Assembly: GCA_043775055.1 (NCBI GenBank) | Contig: JAYVSU010000130.1 | Coordinates: forward strand, 1-51,013 | Length of the DNA stretch: 51,013 nucleotides | Direction of reading: 5' to 3' | Source of the DNA: Aalborgiella sp043775055 | GTDB taxonomy: Bacteria; Pseudomonadota; Gammaproteobacteria; Burkholderiales; Burkholderiaceae_C | In this document: positions 15,831 to 24,009 of the stretch, piece after piece | How the letters are laid out: each line of letters opens with the position of its first letter | How positions within the stretch are numbered: position 1 is the first letter of the stretch | Position numbers and translations under genes: made by a program | The notes under the pieces: generated by a model | Databases searched by the model: none | What the model was told of the DNA's origin: nothing | The model's input: only the letters and a program-made list of their open reading frames with translations

Positions 15831-16124
15831 TTACTGAATCGCCTTGTCAAACTCTGCGCGGGAGACAAACTTGTCGCCATCCGTATCAATGGTCTCAAAC
15901 TTGGCAACCAAACCTGGTACGCCTTCGGCTTCTTGTTTGCTGAGTTTGCCGTCTTTATTGGCGTCTGCTTTCACAAAAGCAGCCACCAACTCTGCCGTGC
16001 TCATGGCTTTTGCGGGTGCAGCATCCATCGCAGGTGCGGGTGATTGCGCCCAGACAGCCGCCGTAGTCGTCAAAATAGAAATGGCAATTGCGCCAGCAAG
16101 CAAGTTACGTTTTTTAAAAGTCAT
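15831..16124 (-). CDS. Secreted EF-hand calcium-binding protein
   Basis: 97 residues from ATG 16122-16124 (chosen because TGGAGTT lies just upstream and the signal peptide starts MTFKKRNLLAG). The signal peptide ends near AVWAQ. Two EF-hand loops are visible: DANKDGKLSKQE and DTDGDKFVSRAE, each with the Dx(N/D)xDG pattern and a terminal Glu. Ala-rich mature start. Likely periplasmic calcium binding; partner unknown. Monocistronic, with its own terminator. Confidence 0.85.
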   Translation of the reverse strand: MTFKKRNLLAGAIAISILTTTAAVWAQSPAPAMDAAPAKAMSTAELVAAFVKADANKDGKLSKQEAEGVPGLVAKFETIDTDGDKFVSRAEFDKAIQ

Positions 16125-16305
16125 TCGTGAACTCCAGTTCAAATTGAAAGGACTTGCATTTCACACCAGTCCACTCATGCAAACAAGGGTTTTTACCTAG
16201 CTTTACCTCATTCACCATTTGCTTACGTCATAAGCGGCTTTCTTACTTTCGATACATTTTTAAGGCGCTAGATGCGTGGGCTGCTGTGGTAATTAAAATG
16301 GCTGT

Positions 16306-17370
16306 ATGAGCACCTCAACCGCGCGCTTTCAAGCGCTTTTCAACACGCAACTCCCCATCATCCAAGCCCCGATGGCAGGCGTGCAAGACCATCATTTGGC
16401 GGTAGCCGTTTGTAACGCCGGCGGAATAGGTTCGCTCCCAGCAGCGATGCTGAGTTTGGACGTTTTACACAGCGAGTTGTTGCAGATTTGTGCGCAAACT
16501 GATCGCCCCTACAACGTCAATTTCTTTTGCCACGCACCACCTGAATCTAGCGATGTACATGAAGCGGCATGGCGCACTGCCTTGGCGCCTTACTACCAAG
16601 AACATAGCATCGACGTGAGCAAAATCGCTACCGGAGCGGGTAGATCACCCTTCACAGCTGAGGCTGCGGATGTGCTGGAGGCGTTTAAACCAGCGGTTGT
16701 GAGCTTCCATTTTGGTCTGCCCTCGCCCGAATTGCTAGCTCGCGTGCGTAGTTGGAAACGTTGGGGAAACAAAATTATCGCCTCAGCCACGACAGTTGAG
16801 GAAGCACTTTGGTTGGAAGCGCAAGGTGTGGACGCGGTGATTGCGCAGGGTTTAGAAGCTGGCGGTCATCGTGGGCACTTTTTAAGTCATGATTTGACCA
16901 AGCAACTCGGCACCTTCACCCTTTTGCCGCAAATCGTGCAGGCTGTGAAGATTCCTGTCATTGCTGCAGGCGGCATTGCCGATGCCAATGGCGTAGCCGC
17001 TGCTTTGGCATTGGGCGCAGCAGCGGTGCAAGTGGGCACGGCTTATATGCTGTGTCCCGAGGCGACAACCAGCGCCATCCACCGTGCCGCGCTCAAAAGC
17101 GACGCGGCGCGGCACACGGCACTGACCAATATCTTCACCGGTCGCCCCGCACGCGGTATCGTCAACCGTGTAATGCGTGAATTAGGCCCGATTTGCCCAA
17201 CTGCACCTGAGTTTCCGCTGGCAACTGGCGCGATTGCGCCCTTGCGTGCCAAGGCGGAAAGCCTAGGTTCGGGCGACTTTTCACCACTGTGGTCGGGGCA
17301 AAACGCCAGCGGTTGCCGTGACATCAGCGCTGCTGAATTGACGCATGACTTGATGTCCAATTTGCTGTGA
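16306..17370 (+). CDS. Nitronate monooxygenase family flavoprotein
   Basis: 354 residues, 2-nitropropane dioxygenase-like FMN TIM barrel. The N-terminus LPIIQAPMAGVQDHHLAVAV is typical. Family landmarks include GLEAGGHRGHF near residue 185, IAAGGIADANGVAAALALGA near 225 with VQVGTAYMLCPEA, and IVNRVMRELGP near 290. It would oxidise alkyl nitronates to carbonyl plus nitrite. Monocistronic as far as I can see. Confidence 0.85.
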   Translation: MSTSTARFQALFNTQLPIIQAPMAGVQDHHLAVAVCNAGGIGSLPAAMLSLDVLHSELLQICAQTDRPYNVNFFCHAPPESSDVHEAAWRTALAPYYQEHSIDVSKIATGAGRSPFTAEAADVLEAFKPAVVSFHFGLPSPELLARVRSWKRWGNKIIASATTVEEALWLEAQGVDAVIAQGLEAGGHRGHFLSHDLTKQLGTFTLLPQIVQAVKIPVIAAGGIADANGVAAALALGAAAVQVGTAYMLCPEATTSAIHRAALKSDAARHTALTNIFTGRPARGIVNRVMRELGPICPTAPEFPLATGAIAPLRAKAESLGSGDFSPLWSGQNASGCRDISAAELTHDLMSNLL

Positions 17371-17480
17371 CATTGCACCAACATTGTGCCAAGCGTGGTC
17401 TGAACTCTTGGTAAAATACTAGGGTTTTCACGTAACGCATTCCCGATTTCTCCTTTCTTTGACCATATTTAGGATTTTCA

Positions 17481-18686
17481 ATGTCATCAGCTTCCATGTT
17501 CAGCGCCGTCGAAATGGCCCCTCGCGACCCGATTTTGGGTTTGAACGAGCAATTCAACGCCGACACCAACCCAGCCAAGGTCAACTTGGGCGTGGGCGTG
17601 TACTTTGACGATGCTGGCAAGTTGCCTTTGCTCAAATGCGTGCAAACGGTTGAGAAGCAAATGACTGATTCACCAAAACCACGCGGTTACTTGCCGATTG
17701 ATGGTGTGGCTGCTTATGACAGCGCGGTCAAAGGCTTGGTCTTTGGTGCGGATTCTGAGCCGGTGAAAAGCGGCCGTGTGGCGACCATTCAAGGCATTGG
17801 CGGCACCGGCGCGCTCAAAGTCGGCGCAGACTTTTTGAAGAAGCTGAATCCGAACGCGACCGTTTTAATCAGCGACCCAAGCTGGGAAAACCACCGCGCT
17901 TTGTTCACCCAAGCTGGTTTTAACGTTGAAAACTACGCTTACTACGATGCAGCCAAACGAGGCGTGAACTTTGAAGGCATGTTGGCTGACCTCAAAAAAG
18001 CAGCAGAAGGCACGATTGTGGTGCTGCACGCTTGCTGCCACAACCCAACGGGCTACGACATCACGTCAGAGCAATGGGATGAAGTGATTGAGGTTGTCAA
18101 AGCCGCCAAACTGGTACCATTTTTAGACATGGCTTACCAAGGATTTGCAAATGGCATTTCACAAGACGGTGCAGTGATTGGCAAGTTTGTCAACGCAGGC
18201 ATGACATTTTTGGTGTCTACCTCTTTCAGCAAGAGCTTTAGCTTGTATGGTGAGCGTGTTGGTGCACTAAGCGTTTTGTGCAACAGCAAAGACGAAGCTG
18301 ACCGCGTGTTGAGCCAGTTGAAACTGTGCATTCGAACCAACTACAGCAACCCTCAAATCCATGGCGCAACTGTTGTCGCCACCGTATTGAATACGCCTGA
18401 ATTGCGCGCTCAGTGGGAAGAAGAACTAGCCGAGATGCGCGTTCGTATCAAAGCCATGCGTCAAAAGCTGGTTGACGGCCTCAAAGCCGCTGGCGTCAAG
18501 CAAGACATGAGCTTCATCACCACGCAAATTGGTATGTTCAGCTACAGCGGTTTGACCAAAGACCAAATGGTGCGTTTGCGCAATGAATTTGGCGTGTATG
18601 GCACAGATACCGGCCGCATGTGTGTGGCTGCGCTGAACAGCAAAAACATAGCCTACGTTTGCGCGAGTATTGCCAAAGTCATCTAA
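17481..18686 (+). CDS. tyrB: Aromatic/aspartate amino acid aminotransferase (class I)
   Basis: 401 residues. PLP aminotransferase of the Iα subgroup: N-terminal NLGVGVYFDDAGKLPLL, ATIQGIGGTGALKVGADFL, HACCHNPTGYDIT, and the PLP lysine in STSFSKSFSLYGERVG. The terminal GRMCVAALNSKNI places it near TyrB/AspC. Start supported by TTTAGGA 8 nt upstream. In related Burkholderiales an aminotransferase of this type commonly lies divergently next to uvrB (my recollection); here 7.5 kb of accessory genes separate the two. Symbol tyrB is a best guess between tyrB and aspC. Confidence 0.85.
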   Translation: MSSASMFSAVEMAPRDPILGLNEQFNADTNPAKVNLGVGVYFDDAGKLPLLKCVQTVEKQMTDSPKPRGYLPIDGVAAYDSAVKGLVFGADSEPVKSGRVATIQGIGGTGALKVGADFLKKLNPNATVLISDPSWENHRALFTQAGFNVENYAYYDAAKRGVNFEGMLADLKKAAEGTIVVLHACCHNPTGYDITSEQWDEVIEVVKAAKLVPFLDMAYQGFANGISQDGAVIGKFVNAGMTFLVSTSFSKSFSLYGERVGALSVLCNSKDEADRVLSQLKLCIRTNYSNPQIHGATVVATVLNTPELRAQWEEELAEMRVRIKAMRQKLVDGLKAAGVKQDMSFITTQIGMFSYSGLTKDQMVRLRNEFGVYGTDTGRMCVAALNSKNIAYVCASIAKVI

Positions 18687-18733
18687 TAGATTTCTAATCA
18701 ATTGTTCGCAAGTTCAATTGAAAGAAATCTAAC

Positions 18734-19723
18734 ATGCCAAATACCGCCACCTCAGCGCCTATCACCTCCGCATTCGGTGCGCGCAGCACGGCGCTGCAAG
18801 TGGTGGCGGGTCGTTCGCTCAAGGGGCGACACGCCATCGTCACCGGTGGCGCTTCGGGTTTGGGGCTAGAAACCTCCAAAGCCTTGGCCTCTGCTGGTGC
18901 TAACGTCACCCTAGCTGTTCGCAACTTGGTGCAGGGCGAAGAAGCCAAGCAAGAGCTGCAGCTAGCCTATCCGCAAGCCCGTATTCACTTAGCGCAGCTC
19001 GATTTGGCTGACTTGGCTAGCGTACGCCGTTTTGCAAGTGACTGGAACGCCTCCGAGGCGCAGCTGGACATCTTGATCAACAACGCAGCCATCATGGCCT
19101 GCCCGTTGCAACGCAACGCACAAGGCTGGGAGGCACAGTTTGCGACCAACCATCTCGGCCATTTTGCACTGACCACGGCGCTGCTGCCTGCACTGCTCAA
19201 AGCCGGTGCGGCCACGCATGATGCACGGGTGGTTTGCTTGAGTTCTACAGGACACAAAATAACGGGCGTTGATTTTGACGACATCCACTTTGAGCGCCGC
19301 GAGTACAACAAGTGGAAAGCCTACGGCCAAGCCAAAAGTGCCAACGCCATGTTTGCACTGGGTTTGCACCTGAAGTATGCCGACCAAGGCATCACAGCCA
19401 ACGCCGTTCACCCCGGCGGCATCATGACGGGATTGCAAAAGTTTTTGCCGCTGGAGGAAATGCGCGCACTGGGTTGGCTCAAAGCGGATGACACGCCCTT
19501 GGACATTTTTAAATCACCCGCCCAAGGCGCAGCAACGAGCGTGTGGGCAGCGACTGCGCCTGAACTCAATGGCCACGGCGGTTTGTACTTGGAAGATTGC
19601 AACCAAGGCCTGCCCGCCGACCCCAGCAACCGTGCCTCTGGCTTTTCACCGCACATTGCTGATGCGGCGCAAGCGCTGCGATTGTGGGATGTCTCTGAAA
19701 AACTGGTGGTGCAGGTCAAATAA
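18734..19723 (+). CDS. Short-chain dehydrogenase/reductase
   Basis: 329 residues. Rossmann motif TGGASGLGLETSK at about residue 37, the NNAAIMA motif near 117, catalytic Ser in CLSSTGHKITG and the YxxxK pair as YGQAK near 200. It resembles the retinol-dehydrogenase-like/WW-domain-oxidoreductase-like SDR group. First gene of a run of small enzyme genes (DUF1428, VOC, PPOX) with short gaps. Substrate unknown. Confidence 0.88.
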   Translation: MPNTATSAPITSAFGARSTALQVVAGRSLKGRHAIVTGGASGLGLETSKALASAGANVTLAVRNLVQGEEAKQELQLAYPQARIHLAQLDLADLASVRRFASDWNASEAQLDILINNAAIMACPLQRNAQGWEAQFATNHLGHFALTTALLPALLKAGAATHDARVVCLSSTGHKITGVDFDDIHFERREYNKWKAYGQAKSANAMFALGLHLKYADQGITANAVHPGGIMTGLQKFLPLEEMRALGWLKADDTPLDIFKSPAQGAATSVWAATAPELNGHGGLYLEDCNQGLPADPSNRASGFSPHIADAAQALRLWDVSEKLVVQVK

Positions 19724-19759
19724 CACGCCCCCCGAACATTCAATTTAGGAGAAACCACC

Positions 19760-20113
19760 ATGAACTACATCGACGCCTACGTCGCCGCTGTACCCACTGC
19801 CAACAAAGAAGCCTACCAGACGTTTGCTGAAAAAATGGCCACCGTTTTCAAGAAGCACGGCGCCTTGGGCGTTGTTGAAAACTGGGGAGAGGACGTACCC
19901 GAAGGCAAATTGACCTCGTTCACCATGGCGGTGAAGCGCGAAGACACTGAATCCATCGTCTTCTCTTGGATCACCTGGCCCAGCCGCACGGTGCGCGACG
20001 AGGCTTGGAAAGTCGTCATGCAAGACCCCATCATGCAAGGCGACGGCATGGGCAAGCTTTTTGACGGTAAACGCATGATTTTTGGCGGATTTCAAACCAT
20101 TGTTGAAGCTTAA
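19760..20113 (+). CDS. DUF1428 family protein
   Basis: 117 residues, the full length of the family. The pattern MNYIDAYVAAVP..., GALGVVENWGEDVPEGKLTSF and GKRMIFGGFQTIV is characteristic. It has a dimeric alpha-beta barrel-like fold in solved relatives; function is not established. TTAGGAGAAA before the start is a strong ribosome-binding site. Next gene follows 15 nt later. Confidence 0.9.
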   Translation: MNYIDAYVAAVPTANKEAYQTFAEKMATVFKKHGALGVVENWGEDVPEGKLTSFTMAVKREDTESIVFSWITWPSRTVRDEAWKVVMQDPIMQGDGMGKLFDGKRMIFGGFQTIVEA

Positions 20114-20128
20114 ACCCCGAGGACGCCC

Positions 20129-20542
20129 ATGACCAACGACATCTGGCTCAACCTGCCGGTCAAAGATTTGGCTAAATCCATCCATTTCTTCACCCAAATC
20201 GGTTTTCAACCCAACCCCGGCCCTGGCAACACCGCGCATTCCGCCAGCTTCTTGGTGGGTGACAAAAAAGTGGTGCTGATGCTGTTTGCGCAAGACATGT
20301 TTGCAGGTTTCACCCGTCACGCGTTGGTCGACACCGCTCAAGGGTCTGAAGTGCTGTTTTCGCTGGGCGCTGTCAACCGTGAAGACGTGGATAACTACGC
20401 CCGCAACGCCAAAGCCGCCGGTGGTAGCGTGTTTGCCGAGCCGGGCGAGTCCAATGGCTTCATGTACGGCTGCGGCTTTTGCGACCCCGATGGCCACCGC
20501 TGGAACGCGCTGTACATGGATATGAACAAGCTGCCTAAATAG
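20129..20542 (+). CDS. VOC-superfamily (glyoxalase/bleomycin-resistance-like) protein
   Basis: 137 residues, a single pair of beta-alpha-beta-beta-beta modules. N-terminal IWLNLPVKDLAKSIHFFTQIGFQPNPGPG and C-terminal GCGFCDPDGHRWNALYMD match the PhnB/YaeR-like small VOC group often found with AHSA1 and DUF1428 genes. Reaction unknown. Tight operon position: 15 nt after DUF1428 and 2 nt before the PPOX gene. Confidence 0.88.
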   Translation: MTNDIWLNLPVKDLAKSIHFFTQIGFQPNPGPGNTAHSASFLVGDKKVVLMLFAQDMFAGFTRHALVDTAQGSEVLFSLGAVNREDVDNYARNAKAAGGSVFAEPGESNGFMYGCGFCDPDGHRWNALYMDMNKLPK

Positions 20543-20544
20543 CG

Positions 20545-21174
20545 ATGACGATGACGAACAGCATCACTACCCTCTCGGCCCTGCGCTCACTTTACGCCCC
20601 CGTCAACCCGCGCTCCGCATTCAAAGAGCTGCCGCAGCTGGACGCGCACGCCACACGTTTCATCAGTTTGTCGCCCTTCGTTGTGATGTCCAGCTACGGC
20701 GCAGATGGCCGTGCAGACACGTCGCCGCGTGGAGGTGAGGCAGGGTTTGTGAAGGTGGTGGACGCCGGTACGCTGTTGATTGCCGATTCACCGGGCAACA
20801 ACCGGCTGGATTCACTGGAAAACATCGTCGCCATCGGGCAAGTCGGGCTGCTGTTCATGGTGCCGGGCGTGGATGAAACGCTGCGCGTCAACGGCACGGC
20901 TGTACTGTCCACCGATGCAGCCGAGCTCAAATTGTGCGAAGACAGCCGCCGCGTGCCCAAACTGGTGATCCGCGTGGGCGTGCACGCCAGCTACCTGCAT
21001 TGCGCCAAGGCGCTGATGCGTTCAGACCTGTGGAACCCCGCCAAACACCTTGACCGCAAGCAACTGCCCAGCATGGGTGAGATGCTGCGCGACCAGATGG
21101 TGGGCAAATTACCGGCTGAGACCGTGTTTGAAACGCAGGCGCAGATGCTGGTGCGGTATCAGCAAACGCTTTAA
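20545..21174 (+). CDS. PPOX-family (pyridoxamine-phosphate-oxidase-like) flavoprotein
   Basis: 209 residues. FMN-binding split-barrel protein: FVVMSSYGADGRADTSPRGGEAGFV and NNRLDSLENI fit the MSMEG_1061-like PPOX group that includes FMN- or F420-dependent enzymes of unknown substrate. The start could be either of two ATGs six bases apart (20545 or 20551). Last gene of the SDR-DUF1428-VOC-PPOX operon. Confidence 0.82.
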   Translation: MTMTNSITTLSALRSLYAPVNPRSAFKELPQLDAHATRFISLSPFVVMSSYGADGRADTSPRGGEAGFVKVVDAGTLLIADSPGNNRLDSLENIVAIGQVGLLFMVPGVDETLRVNGTAVLSTDAAELKLCEDSRRVPKLVIRVGVHASYLHCAKALMRSDLWNPAKHLDRKQLPSMGEMLRDQMVGKLPAETVFETQAQMLVRYQQTL

Positions 21175-21218
21175 AACTGCTTTTTTAGTCTAAAACTACT
21201 CAATTAGACTATATTTAT

Positions 21219-21266
21219 GGCTGCAGCCGGCGTATTTATTGCTTATATAGCTATTTTATTTATAGC
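21219..21266 (-). repeat. Dispersed 48-bp repeat, copy 7, beside the DUF1697 remnant
   Basis: Minus orientation; right half AATACGCCGGCTGCAG, left half GCTATAAATAAAATAGC; TAA at codon 8 of the TPAT frame. It starts 4 nt after the former stop codon of the decayed DUF1697 gene, within the gap between convergent units. Confidence 0.85.
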
Positions 21267-21269
21267 AAA

Positions 21270-21505
21270 TTAAGCTAAAATAGCCATCTCAGACATCTCA
21301 GTCAACTTGGCAACCGTGTTCATATTCCGCGCTGTACCGTTTTAGCAGCGGGGATTTTGAGCTTGCTTTGCGCCATGCCTTCGCCGTAGTGGACATAGAT
21401 TTCATTCAAACCCAGCGCAACGCACATGGCCTTAAGGTCAGCCATGGGCAGTTTGCCTGTGCCGCCTACGTTGACGGCGCGTAAAAGGGCGATATAGGTC
21501 TTCAA
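21270..21505 (-). pseudogene. DUF1697 gene remnant with internal deletion and frameshift
   Basis: The intact N-terminus MKTYIALLRAVNVGGTGKLP (the DUF1697 hallmark) runs for about 38 residues, then jumps directly to a C-terminal family segment (YVHYGEGMAQSKLKIPAAKT). The family is normally about 175 residues, so about 100 residues are missing. One base is then lost (ACGGTA where ACGGGTA is expected), giving a stop at TGA. Reading in the other frame after this point restores the family ending GTARNMNTVAKL and reaches a TAA at 21270-21272. Deletion plus frameshift make this a pseudogene. Confidence 0.85.
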
Positions 21506-21527
21506 TCAGCGAACTTTAAGCCGGAAC

Positions 21528-21932
21528 TTAGGCTGGGATAGCCTTGGGATCCATCCAAAACGGCTCCCAGATATGGCCATCAGGGTCGGTCAAAGCGCGG
21601 CTGTACATGAAGCCTAGGTTTTGCTTGGGGTTGATGTCTGCCGTGCCGCCGTTGGCCGCTGCAATGTCGTTCATGGCATCGACTTCTTGGATGCTATCGA
21701 GTGACAAGGCCAGCATCACCTCGCTGGATGAGGACGGTGGAATCGGGCGCTGGGTGAATCTGCGCCAAGAGCTCTCAGAATGCAGCATGACATAAATATG
21801 TTCGCTGTAAACCATGCAAGCGGCAGATTCATTCGTGAAATTTGGGTTGTTTTTAAAACCCAAGGCATCATAAAAAGCCATGGAGGCTTTGAGGTTGCCA
21901 ATCGGTAGGTTAACGAAGATTTGTTTAGCCAT
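21528..21932 (-). CDS. VOC-superfamily protein
   Basis: 134 residues. IFVNLPIGNLKASMAFYDALGFKNNPNF at the N-terminus and LTDPDGHIWEPFWMDPKAIP at the C-terminus mark a small VOC protein of the same group as the one at 20129-20542; together they look like an old duplication within the region. It follows the SRPBCC gene by 10 nt. Reaction unknown. Confidence 0.88.
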   Translation of the reverse strand: MAKQIFVNLPIGNLKASMAFYDALGFKNNPNFTNESAACMVYSEHIYVMLHSESSWRRFTQRPIPPSSSSEVMLALSLDSIQEVDAMNDIAAANGGTADINPKQNLGFMYSRALTDPDGHIWEPFWMDPKAIPA

Positions 21933-21942
21933 TTTTTACCCC

Positions 21943-22467
21943 TTAAATTCCTTTTTTCACCCTCGCTACCAGTTGATCCAGCGCCATACCCCAACCCGCC
22001 TCAAAACCCATGGCTGCGTGTTTTTGGCAACCCGCTTCATCAGCATGGATGACTGTGGCGCGGTAGCGGGTGCCGTTTGCGCCGTGGGGGGCCAACTCAA
22101 CCTTGGCTGTGAACATGAATTCTGTGTCATCGCCACAAGGCGCGTTCATCATGGCGGGTCTAAAGCCTGGCAACAAAGCGTTGGTCCAGACGATACGCTC
22201 ATTTTTTAAGGTTTCTAGGTAGCAGCCGGCATTGGGGAACTCCTGCCCCTCAGGGCTTTGCATGGTGGTGCGGAAGATACCGCCCGGGCGCACATCAACT
22301 TCAGCATCAATCGTCTCCCAAGGCAGCGGGCAAAACCATTGCTTTATCAGCGCCGGCTCTGTCCAAGCGCGCCAAACAAGGTGCGGTGGCACGTCGATGA
22401 TGCGCTCAAAAGTCAAATCCAATTTGTTGTTGAACGTTGTTGGCGTTGTCGAGTTCGATGTTGTCAA
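21943..22467 (-). CDS. SRPBCC / AHSA1-like protein
   Basis: 174 residues if it starts at TTG 22465-22467; no ATG is available upstream of the domain, and another TTG lies about 14 codons later. The START-like fold is shown by FERIIDVPPHLVWRAWTEPALIKQWFCP and GWGMALDQLVARV. The 5' end overlaps the ArsR gene by 62 nt. AHSA1-like genes often follow an ArsR-type regulator, as here, and are thought to bind hydrophobic ligands; none can be named. Confidence 0.85.
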   Translation of the reverse strand: MTTSNSTTPTTFNNKLDLTFERIIDVPPHLVWRAWTEPALIKQWFCPLPWETIDAEVDVRPGGIFRTTMQSPEGQEFPNAGCYLETLKNERIVWTNALLPGFRPAMMNAPCGDDTEFMFTAKVELAPHGANGTRYRATVIHADEAGCQKHAAMGFEAGWGMALDQLVARVKKGI

Positions 22468-22876
22468 GTGTTTTCTCCTGCGCTTGGCTCGTTGTTTTGG
22501 GGTTCTTAGCCGCTTTTTGGGTATTTTTCTCTTTTTTAAGACTTTTTTTGCCTGTAGCCGGCGTATTTATTGCCTCTTCAGCTATAAATTTAATAGTATT
22601 CTGCAAAATCCACGCTATTGCCTGCTTAAGCTGCGCACCATCTATTTTGCACGGGCGCTGCTGGGCGTTGATGGTTTTGGTCACCAGGCCCGCTTTTTCT
22701 AAGACTTTGATGTGTTTTGAGATCGCAGGCAAGCTCATTTTGAAGGGCGCAGCAAGCTCGTTCACCGAGGCTTCGCCCTGCGACAAACGCATCAACATTG
22801 CCCTCCGCGTGGGGTCTGACAAGGCCGAGAAAACGGCACTTAATGCATTACTTTCAGAAGTAAAAACAGCTGTCAT
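22406..22876 (-). CDS. ArsR-family regulator with a repeat-derived C-terminus
   Basis: 156 residues; AHSA1-linked ArsR regulators are usually about 110. The winged helix is normal (ALSDPTRRAMLMRLSQGEASVNELA, MSLPAISKHIKVLEKAGLV) up to about residue 90. Codons 94-109 are a copy of the 48-bp repeat (22550-22597), read as ..IKFIAEEAINTPATG, where relatives have an aromatic-rich final helix. After it comes a Lys/Asn/Gln-rich tail, whose last 20 codons overlap the SRPBCC gene in another frame. The protein looks extended by repeat insertion and read-through. Whether it still represses is uncertain. Confidence 0.85.
   Translation of the reverse strand: MTAVFTSESNALSAVFSALSDPTRRAMLMRLSQGEASVNELAAPFKMSLPAISKHIKVLEKAGLVTKTINAQQRPCKIDGAQLKQAIAWILQNTIKFIAEEAINTPATGKKSLKKEKNTQKAAKNPKTTSQAQEKTLDNIELDNANNVQQQIGFDF
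22550..22597 (-). repeat. Dispersed 48-bp repeat, copy 8, in frame inside arsR
   Basis: Minus orientation, an excellent consensus match (AATAAATACGCCGGCTACAG). The stop of most intergenic copies at codon 8 is changed to GAG, and the copy is 48 nt, so the frame is kept across it. Confidence 0.9.
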
Positions 22877-22894
22877 GCTTTATTTACTTATACA

Positions 22895-22904
22895 GTTAAT
22901 TAAC
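22895..22904. promoter_or_regulatory. Candidate ArsR operator palindrome
   Basis: GTTAATTAAC, a perfect 10-bp palindrome 19 nt upstream of the arsR start codon, within an AT-rich stretch. ArsR-type regulators bind imperfect palindromes in their own promoters; assignment here is a guess from position. Confidence 0.3.
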
Positions 22905-22982
22905 AACATGGTTAAATATAAAACAAAGTGTTGCACTTGTCAAAGCTCCTACGGCTTCAACACTCACGCCAAAGGCTAGGCC

Positions 22983-23894
22983 TTAAATGTCGTCATAGAG
23001 TCTCAAAAAACTGGCAAAACGCGGCTTGCCGCTGGGCGTCAAGTCGCGGTAGCTGTAGGTGACGATGCTGCCAATGGCGGGTGGGTCGCGGCGCTGTTTG
23101 TCACTTAAGCCAGTGCCAAGTTTGAAGTGTTGTCCATCGGCGGTTTTGACCTCTAGAGCACCCGTCAGACCTTTGAATTTACCTCTGCCAGCGACGTGAG
23201 CAACAACCACAGCCTCTGCGTCTTGCTCGGGTTTGAGTTTCAGCAATACTTTGCTGCGCCCCACAGCGACGGGTGCGCTGGCAAGGTGCAGTACCAGCCC
23301 TTCCCCACCGCTTTGCACAATATCGTCCAGCTTGGCCTGCAAAGTTGCGCGGTTGGCGACTTTGAATTGTTCAATGGCCTGCAATTGCGGCCAGGCGGCG
23401 TTTTGCACCACGGTTTGTAGCTGGGCACTGCGTTGCTCAAACGGCCGGCTCGCCAAATTTTCATACGCGGGCAGTTCAAACACCATGTACTTGACCTGCT
23501 GCCACTCGGCGTCTATCGGGTGTGTTTTGCGGACGATGCCCGACAGTGTGTCAAACGTGCCTCTAGCAATCCACAGCTCGCCGTCCAGCGCGGTTTCAGG
23601 CAGCTTGGCGGTGAACCAAGCTGGCGCAGCAATGGTACGCCCACTGCGAAAGCGCAGCACCTCGCCATCCCACAAAGCACGCACACCGTCCAGCTTTTCG
23701 CTGACCAAATAACCCGCAGGGTCGATGTTGGGGTGTGCGTTGAAGGCCAACAGCACATCCGAGTTCGACTTGGATGCCGTTTTAGCTGCTGCATCTGCAC
23801 CAAAAGTGGTCCCAAAACTTGCTGCGCCCAGAAGCGTGAGAAGGCGCAGGCTGAAGCTGCGACGCGGGAGGCTAAAAGTAGTCAAATCGGTCAT
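22983..23894 (-). CDS. ATP-dependent DNA ligase with Tat-like signal (Lig E type)
   Basis: 303 residues. The N-terminus has a twin-Arg signal (LPRRSFSLRLLTLLGAASFG) ending near AAAK. The ligase core follows: motif I SEKLDGVRALWDG with the adenylated Lys (about residue 64), motif III-like KYMVFELP, motif IV GGEGLVLH, motif V KVLLKLKP and a compact OB domain to the end. Such minimal ligases (Lig E) are exported to the periplasm in proteobacteria and have been linked to DNA uptake. Gene stands alone between arsR and a repeat copy. Confidence 0.9.
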   Translation of the reverse strand: MTDLTTFSLPRRSFSLRLLTLLGAASFGTTFGADAAAKTASKSNSDVLLAFNAHPNIDPAGYLVSEKLDGVRALWDGEVLRFRSGRTIAAPAWFTAKLPETALDGELWIARGTFDTLSGIVRKTHPIDAEWQQVKYMVFELPAYENLASRPFEQRSAQLQTVVQNAAWPQLQAIEQFKVANRATLQAKLDDIVQSGGEGLVLHLASAPVAVGRSKVLLKLKPEQDAEAVVVAHVAGRGKFKGLTGALEVKTADGQHFKLGTGLSDKQRRDPPAIGSIVTYSYRDLTPSGKPRFASFLRLYDDI

Positions 23895-23940
23895 AAAATC
23901 GAAAATTAGAGTGAAATATAGCCTAAATATGAGTAGATAT

Positions 23941-23988
23941 GGCTGTAGCCAGCGTATTTATTGCCTATATAGCTATTGAAAATATAGC
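23941..23988 (-). repeat. Dispersed 48-bp repeat, copy 9
   Basis: Minus orientation, right half AATACGCTGGCTACAG (one change in the GCCGGC core), left half GCTATATTTTCAATAGC; TAG at codon 8. It lies in the 115-nt gap between the DODA-type gene and the ligase gene. Confidence 0.8.
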
Positions 23989-24009
23989 ATTAAAGAACAA
24001 CAGAGAGCA

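Noticed and set aside
19745..20497. 250-codon minus-strand frame opposite the DUF1428 and VOC genes
   Set aside because: Both sense genes have family matches and ribosome-binding sites; the frame shows no recognisable protein.
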